Of a stretch of 64,000 nt of DNA, positions 11,580 through 22,247 are shown in pieces. Location of the stretch: contig JBBHKE010001045.1 in the NCBI GenBank assembly GCA_037447655.1, forward strand, positions 50,538 through 114,537, in the 5' to 3' direction. Source of the DNA: Zygnema cylindricum (Eukaryota; Streptophyta; Zygnematophyceae; Zygnematales; Zygnemataceae). The translations under genes were made by a program, and so were the position numbers. A model generated the notes under the pieces. The model made no database searches. It was not told where the DNA came from and saw nothing but the letters and a program-made list of their open reading frames with translations. How positions within the stretch are numbered: the first letter of the stretch is position 1; each line of letters starts with the position of its first letter.

Positions 11580-12492
11580 TGTTGAAAAGAAGTAATTAAT
11601 ATTCACTTCTTAATTTAGACTCTAATGTGAAGAGAGAGAGAGAGTCACCATGGCTGTCGCCATAGTTAGAAAGAAACAGGTAGACAAGCAGATTGATTGA
11701 TAGATTACCAAAATATTGCCCTAAACCAAATTTGAACCAAGGACTACGATGGACACCATATCGTGCGCCTTATCCATTATGGCGTTGACGAAACGATACA
11801 TGTTTATAGTTCGGTATTTTATTAAAATGTTCTTTAAACGTCACTTTAACCGAAACATACCAAAATTGAAGAAAAGGCACCTATAGTCAAACAACGCTCA
11901 GGTACGCAAATCTCACCGTGTAAAATACATGATCCGACGGACATCGTCGCCCCCGCCAAACCCGAATGAATCTTTGGAGGCTTTCAAACATAGCGGCGCG
12001 GTGTGCCACGTGGCGCCACATCATAGGACGCTGTAAAAGATGGGAGGAGGAACGATGGCTCCCATGTTGACAAGTGTCAACCAGAAGGCCATGTTGTACA
12101 ATGGCCATACAAGAAGTACAATCGGCCATTGTACCTTCTGTTACTATACCCCATTTTTATTGGCCTAGGGTAGAGTAGTACGTAGTTGTGAGTAGGAGTT
12201 ATAGGACTTAGCGTGTTTGAGGCACATCTCTTCTGGTGACCTTTTGTATTTATAGGCCATCTTTGGCCAGCCATAACTTAGTGCTCAGGGGATTACTGCT
12301 CAGAGGAGCAAATTCAGTGATTTTTTTTGCGTTTGATTCAGGGGAGTCTCGTCCTCACATGGGTGAGGGTGGTCAGAATATTTGTGTGCCTGGAGGCACT
12401 TATTCAGTGGGAAAGTGAAAGGGGCAAATGTTATCCTAGAGGCTTTACATAGGCTGCTCATTTTGTGGGTTAATGGAGACCACTGAATTTTA
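11580..12492 (+). repeat. Type-B copia LTR (3' LTR of E2)
   Basis: 913 bp. Starts TGTTGAAAAGAAGTAATTAA after the polypurine tract; ends ATGGAGACCACTGAATTTTA (terminal CA mutated to TA). GA repeat and CCATGG box near 11634-11655; antisense tRNA-like block about 11710-11795; GTAC-type cluster about 12093-12120; TATTTATA 12247-12254; H1 GCTC/GAGC 12298-12309 (a partial second H1 just before it); H2 GATTC/GAGTC 12335-12348; H3 CCTCAC/GTGAGG 12353-12368. It is followed without a gap by the integrase of a second copy. Confidence 0.85.
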
Positions 12493-15130
12493 GAAGAGAG
12501 AAAGTATTAGATCTAGTTCACACTGATGTTTGGGGACCAGCTAGGTATGCTTCACATGGGGGGGATAACTTTTAGAGATGATTGGTCTAGATACACTAAG
12601 GTATACTTTTTTAGACATAAGTCAGAGGTACTAAGATGTTTCAAATAATAGAAAGTATAGAGTGAAAAATTACATGAAACCTCAATAAAAGAGATAAGAA
12701 GTGATAATGGGAAAGAATACACCTCAATGGAATTTGAAGAATTTCTGAAAGAAGAAGGAATCCATTATGAGAAAACGGTTATTTATAATCCGGAATAAAA
12801 TGGAGTAGCAGAAAGAGTAAATAGAATTCTAAGAGATATGTCCAAAAGTATGCTAACTAATAAAAAAACAGGATTACAGTTTTGGGCAGAGTCTATGAAC
12901 TATGTTAACTTCACCAAAAATAGAGTCCTAACTTTAGCAAATAAGGAGGAAACTGCGTATGAATGGTGGACGGGAAGAAAACTAGAATAGTCTAGTTTGA
13001 GAGTGTTCGGAAGTCAAGTCTACAGTTTCGATACCGATAAGACTAAATGGAAATTAGAGGGAAGAGAGAAACCAGGATATCTTGTAGGACATGATGAGAG
13101 CACAAAAGGATACCGAGGGTATGACTTGAAAAAGAGAGATATCATTTTGATAAAACACATAGAGGTGATGAATGAAGTAAAGTCTATTAATCCATTCAAA
13201 TATAACAAGGAAGTCAAAATGAGATTTGAATTAGGTCGGTATTATGTCTTTGACTTTGGAAATGAAAAGAAGGAAGAAACGAAGAAGGAAAAATCTGCAG
13301 ATGTGCTAAAGGAGAAGGACGAAAAGACAACATCCGAGGTAATACCACAATACGAAGTGGAAACTGACGAGGAACTTGATCTAACATTGAAATTGGAAGA
13401 TGGGGGAGATGAAAATATTCCTAAACCAAACCCGAGGATGCTTTCCATATCGACGTCTGATTTTGAAAGAGGAAGAAGAAATAGTAAACTGCTTCAAGAA
13501 AGACATGAAAATAAAAAACTCACAAAGATATCTCACCCAGAAAAACCTCAGACATACTTAGAGGCCATAAATATTCTAGAAAGCAGCCGGTGGATCATTG
13601 CCATCATTTAAGAAATGGCCTCTATCATGGAAGCCAATACATGGGAGTTGGTAGATTGTCCACTAGATAGAAAACCGATAGGATGTAAGTGGGTTTTTAA
13701 GCTTAAACCAAACCCTAATAATACCATTGAAAGATATAAGGCTAGGTTGGTTGCTAAAGGTTATTCTCAAAAAGAATGAATAGACTATGAATAAACCTTT
13801 GCACTTGTAGTCAGATTTCCCCTCTGTCAAAATCCTCTTAAGTTTAGCTGACGCAAAGGATATGGAAATACATCAAATAGATATTAAAACCGCTTTCTTA
13901 CACGGAGAGTTAGAAGAATAGATCTACATGAGGGAACTAGAAGGATTCGTGGAAAGTGGAGAAGAAAGTAAGGTATGCAAACTCATAAAATCACTTCATG
14001 GCCTTAAGCAAACCTCACGACAATGGAACATAAAATTGGACGAATTTATGACCGGTTTGGGATACATCATAATAATTTTAGATCACTCTATATATCTGTT
14101 TGAGGATGAAACTGGTGTGATATTTATTGCTATTTATGTTGATGATTTGTTAATCTTAAGCAAGTCCTTAGATAAAATTACCTAACTCAAACAAGATTTG
14201 AGAAGTCGGTTTGACATGAAAGATCTTGGCGAAACAAAATACATTTTGGGGATTCAAATGGAGAGGGATAGAGGGAATATAGTTAACAGACTTACTCAGA
14301 AAGAAGCTATGGGTAATATGCTAGAAAAGTTTCAAATGGAGAAAGCAAATGGGTGTACCACTCCCATGGATCTTAAGAAAGTATTGGAGGGGAATGAAGA
14401 GGGAGGAATATTTATTTTGAATGATGAGATGGATGAGGAAAAAAAGAGGTTTATACAAGAAATTCCTTATCGGCAAATTGTAGGCAGTTTAATTTACTTT
14501 ATGAACCGTACACGTCCGGACATAGCTGCAGATGTAGGTGTTCTTAGTAGAAGTCTAAATGAACCCAGAAAACGAGACTGGGATGCAACCAAGAGAGCGA
14601 TGAGATATTTGGTGGGAATAAAAGAATTATGGTTGCACTTGGGAGGGGAGCACAGTGATATCACCATATGGTGTGATGCCAGTTAAAGAGATGTGCCTTT
14701 AAGACGATGTACAACTAGATATGTGTTGCAAATACGATCTCGTGCATCCTGCTGGAGTAGCAAACAACAGAAAGTAGTTGCTCAGTCCGCTATGGAGGCT
14801 GAGTACATGGCTTCTTGTGTTGCCACTAAAGAATAAATGTGGGTAAAATCTCCACTCGAAGAACTTGGGCTCATGAAATCTGGGACTCACAATGTCTTTT
14901 GTGATAATCAAGTTGATATCTCTATCGCAAGTAATCCAAAACACCATTTCAAAGCTAAATATATAGATATAAGACTAAGCTTTGTCAGATAAGGTTGAGA
15001 ATAAAATAATTAAACTGGTTCATAAAAGTGACAAAGAGATGATTACAGACATGATGACAAAACCAGTGCGTTCCGCTAAGTTGATTTATTGTAGAGAAAA
15101 TTGTGGACTTAACTTAAAAGTTGACTAAGA
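12493..15130 (+). pseudogene. Copia E2b integrase to RNase H, second tandem copy
   Basis: Closely related to the 3' half of E2 and in the same orientation. Begins in REKVLDLVHTDVWGPA of integrase (first catalytic Asp), goes through SDNGKEYTS-like and ERVNRI boxes, the post-integrase region (12997-13611, VFGSQVYSFDTDKTKWKL), reverse transcriptase 13615-14185 with YVDDLL, and RNase H 14198-15130 (MKDLGETKYILGIQMER, then MEAEYMASC and CDNQ). Stops at about 13610, 13780, 13795, 13920, 14182, 14685 and 14835 plus a frameshift near 14990 destroy it. The upstream gag and protease are absent because the unit starts exactly at the end of the preceding LTR. Confidence 0.88.
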
Positions 15131-15141
15131 ATTAAGGGGAG

Positions 15142-15185
15142 TGTTGAAAAGAAGTAATTATTATTCACTTTATAATTTAGACTTT

Positions 15186-15216
<31 letters not shown>

Positions 15217-15825
15217 TCACCATGGCTACCCTCATAATCAGAAAGAAATAGGCAGAACATGTAGACAGACTGAAAGATGACCAAAATGTGTACTTGGGTC
15301 GGATTTGATCCTTGATCTGCGGCATACGATGTAGACGTACACCTTATCCATTAAGGTGTTGACGAAACGATACATATATGTGGTTCGATATTTATATAAA
15401 ACGCCAATCAACGTCACTTTCACTCTAACATACCAAATTGACAAAACAACACATATAGACAACAGCGCTCGCACACGCGAATCTAACCGTGTAAAATATA
15501 TGATCTGACGAAAGTTGTCGCCGCCACCAAACCCGAGTGAATCTTTGACGGCTTTTTGACATACCGGCGCGCTGTGCCACTTGGCGCCACATCATTAGAC
15601 ATTGGAAAAAATAGGAGGAACGATGGCTCCGAAGCTGACAAGGGTCAACCAAAAGGCCATGTTGTACAATGGCGTACAATAATTACAATCGGCCTGTGAA
15701 CCTTGTTGTACTATACACTATTTTCATTGGTCTAGGATATAGAAGTAGGTAGTTCTGAGTAAGAGTTTAAGGACTTAACGTGTTTGAGGCGCCATTGTCC
15801 AAGTGACCTTTTGTATTTATAAGGA
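15142..15825 (+). repeat. Type-B LTR, 3' truncated
   Basis: Starts TGTTGAAAAGAAGTAATTAT after AATTAAGGGGAG. It has a long GA run (15191-15216), the CCATGG box, an antisense tRNA-like block about 15290-15372 and a degenerate GTAC cluster near 15668. It stops about 25 bp after the TATA position (TATTTATAAGG) and fuses to the gag of E3, so the hairpins, Gag start and primer-binding site are deleted. Confidence 0.8.
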
Positions 15826-18800
15826 TGATCACAAAATTGATGCATATGTATACAAAGGGGGGAAGATGTTAGATTTTTGTAATGAGATCGCAACACTTTT
15901 TATGTTGTTAGAGAGTGGTGGACAGGTTGAAACCGAAAAGATGAAGGTTAACTGCTTGCTCATGAAGTTACCACATGAGTTTGAGAACATAGTAAACCGT
16001 GTGCAGGACTTGTCGGACTCAAGGTGGATATGGAATTCAGTGGTAGGGATGATTCTCATTCGGGAGAACACGATTAAATCCGAAGGGGAGGAAAGAGTGG
16101 GCAAGCCTTGGCAGCTAAGACCGATTGGAGGAAAAAAGATTCTAGGAAACCGGTCGGAAATTATCGGGGGGGGGGGGGGGGGGCAGAAAAATTTGACCGA
16201 CGAGTTCGGACTGAGGGCTCCCAAAGGTTTGTGTTATTTTTGTAAGAAACCATGGCACTATATGGCAGAGTCCACTAAGTTAACCAAAATTTGGTTAAAG
16301 GAGGGGCAGAATGGTGGACCGCCAAAAGGAAAGTAAAAGGCTCTTGTGACTCAGGTACACGAAGAGGCGAAGACCAAGGTCAAAATTCCTCGAAAGCAGA
16401 AATGTTCTTTCAGAGGTTTGAAAGGTGAATGAGGTTGGATTGTGGATTCAGGTGCCTCTATGCACATGTGTAAGGATATAAACACATGTTCACTAAGATG
16501 AGAAAGATTCCCACCGTAGAGATAGAGTATGGGGATGGGAGGGTAATCACTACTACTATGGTAGGATCGGTAGATATGAAAGTCTAAGTGGAGGGAAGGA
16601 CATCCATATTGACATTCTCAGATGTGTTGTTTATTCCAGAGTTAAAGAAAAAACTCATCTCAACGTTTGTATTAGATGATAAGGGTTTTGAGACTAGCAC
16701 TACGAAGGGAACATTTACTGCTACTTTTGAGGAGGAAGTTTATTTCACTGCTAAAAATGGTAGCCAAAGGATATTTAGGCTTATTTTAAGCCATGAAAAG
16801 AAGAAACTTTACTATGTTGGTGTTCATGATATTAAGTTGTGGCATAAGAGGCTTGGACATGTGCATTTAGATAAGTTAAAAGAAATGAAAAAGATGAGAA
16901 TAGTGGAAGGAATTCAGTTTGGAGGAAATGAAAACTTGAGTGACTGTAGTGGTTGTGCTCAAGGTAACGCACACACGTTACCCATCCCAAAGGGAGCCAC
17001 TTATAAAGGAGAAAAAGCTTTAGACTTGATACACACTGATATTTGGGGGCTGGCCAAAGTGCCCTCACCCGGTGGTAAAAGATTTATGATGAAAATCACT
17101 GACGATTGGTCTTTGTACTCTAGAGGGTATTTTTTGAAAAATATATCAAAAGCCTTACACGTTTTTAAGGAATATAAGGCATGGAGTGAGAAACTCTATG
17201 AAAACCTCTATTAAGAGAGTAAGAAGTGATAATGGGGGAGAGCATATCTCTAATCAGTTTGAGGATTTTATGAGAGAAGATGGGATGCAACACCAAAAGA
17301 CAGTTTTTGAAAATCCTGAGCAAAAAGGTGTAGCCGAGAGGTTAAATAGAACACTAAGTGATAGTGCTAGGAGTATGCTGTCAGTTAAGAAGATAAGAAA
17401 GAGATTTTGGGTTGAAGCTATGAACTGTGCAAATTATCTCAAAAATAGAGTTATTACTTCGATAGTAAAAGGCCAAACACCTTATGAGAGATGGACGGGC
17501 CGAAAACTATATAATTCACACTTAAAGGTTTTCGGTAGTCATCTATTCAACTTAGACAAAGATCGGTCAAATTGGACGTTAGATCCAAAAGGAAAATCAA
17601 AATATATGTTAGGATATGATGAATATGTAAAGGAATATAAAGTCTATGATCTCACAAGAGAAGATATAATCCTAGTGAAGCATGTAGTGGACATAGATGA
17701 AGGGAAATTTATCTTCGCATTAAGCATACAAAGACAGTTGAAATCAAATTTGAGTCAGAAAATTGCGATGACTTTGAGCTTCCTATCTATCTAAGTTTTC
17801 GAGAAGATGCTATAAGTACAGATTTGATCGAAGAGGACTCACCAGTGAAACCCCTAGTAGCAATTCCAATCGAAGCGAAAGACGTGGTGGAAATAGACTC
17901 GAAATTGAGGGATATGGGCGAAGTCGAAACTGTTCGGAAGAATCCACAAGAACCATTTATTCCGACAACATAGTTTGAAGGAGGAAGAAAAAGCAGCAAA
18001 AGATTGCAAGAGAGACATGTTAACATCAAGGTAACTAAACTTTCTCACCTTGATAAACCTCAAACTTATAATGAGGCAATGAGCTGTCCTGAAAGGAACC
18101 GGTGGAAAATAGCCATTACTAAGGAGATGGCTTCAATTATGGCGGCCAATACCTGGGAATTGATGGACTCTCCTCCTGACACAAAAACCAATTCGGTGTA
18201 ATTAGGTATTTAAACTGAAACTCAACCCTGATAAATTGAGCGTTACAAGGCTCGGTTAGTGGCGAAAGGATTTACCCAAAAAGAGGGAATTGACTATGAG
18301 GAGACATTTCCCTCGGTTGTCAAATTTCCCTCCGTTCGGATAATTCTTTGTATGGCGACAATAGAAGATATGGAAATACATCAGATGGACATCAAGACGG
18401 CCTTCCTACATGGAGATTTGGAAGAGGAGATTTTTATGCGAAAGCCCGAAGGATTTGTGGACCAAAGAGAGAAGAGCAATGTATGTCGATTAATCAAATC
18501 TTTGTATGGGCTGAAACAAGTGCCGCGGCAATGGAATAAGAAAATCCATGAGTTTCTTACGAGTTTGTGATATATTCGGATCAGCTCATATCACTCAATT
18601 TATTTGTTTGAAGATGACGAAGGAATTATTTTCATTGCAATTTATGTTGATGATTTACTAGTTTTAAGTAAATCTATGGATATAATAAGTAAGTTGAAAA
18701 ATGATTTAAAATAAAAATTTGAGATAAAGGATATGGGAGAAGCAAGGTATATTTTAGGAATTCAGGTAGAGGGAGTCAAAGATAGAAAGATAATAAGATT

Positions 18801-19618
18801 AACTCAGAAGGAGGCCATTCAAACCATGTTAGTAAGATTCCAAATGGACAATGATAATAGTCGTACCAATCCAATAAAACTAAAGAAAGGAAGTGAGGGG
18901 AGTTTGGAAGATGGAGTTATAATCTTGGATGATGACTTAGGCCCATAAGAGAAAAGATTTATGTAAACAATCCTTTATAGACAAGTAGTGGGCAACCTAA
19001 TATATTTTATGAATTGTACCCGACCAAACGTAGGCGCAGTGGCAGGAGTTCTAAGTAGGAGTCCGAATGCTCCAACTAAACACAATTGGGAGGCAGCTAA
19101 GAGGGTCCTTAGAAATCTCATAGGGAATAGAGATCCATGGTTGCATTTGGGTGGGAAAAATACTGACATCACCACTTGAGGTGATGCCAGCTATGGGGAT
19201 GCTCCTATGAGAAGATTCACGTCTGGGTATGTATTGTATGTGGGGCATCAAGCAACAAAAGGTCATTGCTCAGTCCACCATGGAGGCTGAGTATATAGCC
19301 TCTTGCTTTGCTGTAAAATAATTAATATGGGTCGAGTCCTTGCTTGGTGAGCTTGGTCATCTTAAGAGTGGTGTCCAGAAAGTGTTTCGTGATAATCAGG
19401 CAACCATTGCAATTTTTGCGAATCCTAAACATCACTTTAAAGCAAAAAATATGGACATTAGACTTAGCTTTGTTAGGGAGAAAGTAAAAAACAGGATAAT
19501 TAGTTTAGAGTATAGACTAGATAGTGAGATGGTAGCAAATATGATGACAAAACCTGTGCCTTCCCCTAAACTATTTTTTTGTATGGAGTAGTGTGGTCTT
19601 AGATTTAAAAGTGACTAG
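15826..19618 (+). pseudogene. Copia E3 gag-pol, 5' truncated and decayed
   Basis: Lacks the first part of gag. Order: Gag C-terminal half (15826-16336) with zinc knuckle CYFCKKPWHYMAES, last Cys lost; protease VDSGAS intact near 16440; GAG-pre-integrase HHCC 16840-16970; integrase HTDIWGLA (about 17035), SDNGGEH (about 17225) and AERLNRT (about 17335); post-integrase to 17794; reverse transcriptase 18040-18720 with YVDDLL and LHGDLEEE; RNase H to 19618. An 18-base G run (16166-16183) lies in gag. Stops or frame breaks occur near 16335, 16430, 16587, 17214, 17795, 18200, 18570, 18712, 18947, 19180 and 19320. It is closest to E9 among the copies here and would have been a type-C element. Confidence 0.88.
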
Positions 19619-19631
19619 AAAATAAGGGGAG

Positions 19632-20686
19632 TGTAGAAATTAATGGTTGATGTTAGTATTTTCTAGGTCTTTAACTGTATAAATAATGCAAAAAATAAGT
19701 AGAGGCAGTCTGCCTCTAACTCCTCTCTTTAACTCCCACACTTGTCGTAGTCACTGAAGATTCGAGGGGGAACTAGAGCCATGGCTGCCTATGTTGTCTC
19801 AAGAGAGACAGGCAATAGTTTGGTAGGTTTACGAAAAGGGAACTTGACGGACCCATGATTTGAACCTGGTACCTGCCGCCAGTCAAGTTACTTAGTAGCC
19901 GTTAGCCTTATCCTATAAGTTAAGGACCAATGCTGAAGTATATAGGGTTTGACAAATATATAAATAGTTACAAATAAACTAATTCGTTTAACGTGAAATA
20001 GATACGTAGTGCATAGATACAGTTATATATAGTACGAAGTACGGTATGATGACGAAACGGATACTGCGCATTTGTTTCAACAGCAAAACAACTACCGCGC
20101 ATCTAGTTTCGATGACTACAATTGAAAGGCGATTCTGATCGAACGGCCGCGATAGATGCCGAGATTGCAGGATAGGTTTTTGGCGTTTTTCGGTCACCAC
20201 CATGTCAATTAACAAATGGCAGAACCACATTGGCTTGCGGCATCTCCATGGATTATAGGAACGAATCCGGATGTACCATGTGTCGACTTTTGGCCATGTC
20301 GTACGATGGTCGTACAAAAAGTACACTGGCACTTGTACCTTTATGTACGATACAGTACTGCGATTGGTGTCTTACGTCAGTAGAAAGGGATTAGAGAGGA
20401 AAATATGACTTAGAAAAATTAAGAAGGTAGCCGCCTCTCTCCGAGAGAACTCCAGTACAAAAGGTCATCTTTGACCATTCATAACTTATTGCTCAGGGGA
20501 GCAAATTCAAAGATTCTTTTTGCTATCGACTCAGGGGAGTCTTGCCTTCACACGGGTGGAGGTGGTCAGAGTTTTAGTCTGCCAGGGTGGTACTTATTCT
20601 TACTGAAACACAAAGGGGCCAGGGTTATCCTAGGGGCTTTGTGTGAGCTACCCATTTTGAGGACCTATGGAGGTCTCAGAATTGCA
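19632..20686 (+). repeat. Type-C copia LTR (3' LTR of E3)
   Basis: 1055 bp. Starts TGTAGAAATTAATGG after AATAAGGGGAG, ends ATGGAGGTCTCAGAATTGCA. CCATGGCTGCC near 19779; antisense tRNA-like block about 19845-19930; three GTAC cores at 20301, 20312 and 20321; the TATA position reads TACAAAAG near 20455. Hairpins are textbook: H1 GCTC-AGGG-GAGC 20491-20502, H2 GACTC-AGGG-GAGTC 20528-20541, H3 CCTTCAC/GTGGAGG 20545-20562. Confidence 0.88.
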
Positions 20687-21010
20687 CGTCTTGTCGTTCA
20701 AACCTTTAAGCCCGGTAAGATAAAAAAGTCTTACAAAAGACAGAGAGGGAGGAAGTTAAAATAACGGGAGATGGATATGGCATAGGGCGATAAGAGAGTG
20801 GGACGGTGAGGGAAACGGAGAGGGAATGAGGCGAGAAGTACATAGAGTGGGAGAGAGGAGGGGAAAGATATTGAGTAAGCGAGGGAGAGAGAGGGTGAGA
20901 AGGGGATGGGGAAAAAGCAGTATAAACAACACACATCCCCAAAATTATTATTTTTGTTGTGGAATACAACGTAGAATGAGGGAGATAATAACATCAATAT
21001 TTAAGAGGAA
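20687..21010. other. Purine-rich flank without a gene
   Basis: After the E3 LTR the plus strand is strongly GA-rich to about 20925 (repeated GAGAGGG and GGGAGAG words), then AT-rich. Frames on either strand are low-complexity artefacts. The junction with the decayed transposase is near 21010. Confidence 0.6.
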
Positions 21011-21842
21011 AAATACACATAGGGAATGAAACAAACTTGGTATGTCATTTTGGATGCTTTTTATCGGGTAACTACAGAGCATGTTGGTGAGGATTAACAT
21101 AGGATTTTCAATTCGGGCATTCACTCTTTCGTGAGTCGAACCATCAAAGTCATCAACTCTCCGCCTCCCGCAACGTCTACGTAATTAACCACCTCGTCCC
21201 CGCGAAAACCCAACGTCTTTTTGTTATCCATATTTAAAATGATGTGGGTCTCGTCCATGTTTTCGACTAGATCCCCGTTGTAGCGACCTAGTATCAGAAT
21301 AACACATACAAATGTAAAAAAAAAACAACACAAGTACGTATTATGGTAAGGGCATCAATCCATATAACATATATTACAACACAAAGCAATGAATTGTAGA
21401 AAAATATAAAGCTTACCTGATAGAAATCCTCGTTTTAACACTCCCACGTGGTACGCTACAGTTTTTTCGATGTACTCCTCCTTCTCTAGGCTTAATTGTA
21501 ATTTTCCTTTTTGGGCCCTAATCACAATATTGTGTTTTCCGCAAAATCGTTGAGTCCAACGTTTAGTCATTTTGATGTTCATCACGTTACCTTTTTTGTC
21601 GAGAAATAGACTCTTATTATCCTCCTTCATACGTTTAATGATATGAATTTCCATGGTCGCCACAATAGTTTGAGACATTTTCATACCTGCGTTCACCGCT
21701 GTGACCCACGGAAATTCCTTCCTCCCCCTACCCGGCAGTGCGTTTGTCACCACCACACTTCTTCTTCCAAATCTCGCAGTGTGTGTCGTCGCCCATATGC
21801 TTCTCAGTGTCGAAACCTTGCCCTTCCACCACCGACTTGCCT
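21010..21842 (-). pseudogene. Pogo-like (DDE-1, CENPB-type HTH) transposase remnant with an intron
   Basis: Two minus-strand exons. Exon 1 (about 21842-21417) carries a CENPB-type helix-turn-helix: KRWTQRFCGKHNIVIR, then an S-L-E-K...Y..K.VAYH..VLKRGF segment. A consensus donor CAG/GTAAGC sits at 21417/21416 and an acceptor CTAG/GTCGC at 21288/21287, giving a 129-bp intron; the codon for Gly is split and the frame continues. Exon 2 has ENMDETHI (first catalytic Asp region of DDE_1) and TLGFRGDEVVNYVDVAGGG. A frameshift near 21122 follows MVRLT; the next frame still reads ARIENPMLILTN, typical of the family, then decays. Such proteins cut and paste Tc1/mariner-pogo elements. Only the first third of the catalytic domain remains. 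Confidence 0.75.
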
Positions 21843-22247
21843 TTTGGTATTCTACAACGAGAGGAAAGGAAAAAAAAACAAGAACATGTCACTCCTAATT
21901 CATATAGGAAAATGTATATTTTACTAAGAAAAAATAGTTCAACGACGAGTAGCAGTCGTCGCTAAATTCAGCGACAAATGTTGGTCGTCATTCGTTTAGG
22001 TATTCGGTGCCATTTCAAAATTGAGCGACGACAAAAAGTCGTTTCTTGTTTAGGTAACGGATGCCTATACAAGATTCAGCAACGAGAGAAAGTCATCGCT
22101 GGTTAAGCAAGGAGGTGAAGTCGTAGCTATGTCAAACAAACCACAAGAGAAACCAAAAAAACAAAATGAGTAAGTGAATGGGTGAAAGATGGCAAGTGAT
22201 AGAGTGGAGGAGGAGTTAATTTTGTCGGAGTCAAAAATACATGCAAA
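21843..22247. repeat. Degenerate GTCG/CGAC repeat stretch
   Basis: Between 21930 and 22110 the words GCGAC, GTCGTC and GTTTAGGTA recur in alternating orientation (for example CAGTCGTCGC, AGCGACGACA, AAGTCGTTTC), a pattern like subterminal repeats of plant DNA transposons. No coding frame is supported. It separates the pogo remnant from the unrecognised gene. Confidence 0.45.

Noticed and set aside
20491-20562. Hairpins as transcription terminators
   Set aside because: They lie downstream of TATA in the 5' leader, have no T tract, and this is a eukaryotic LTR.
20706-21029. Pro/Ser-rich and Arg/Glu-rich frames
   Set aside because: Artefacts of the purine-rich tract; no domain or start context.
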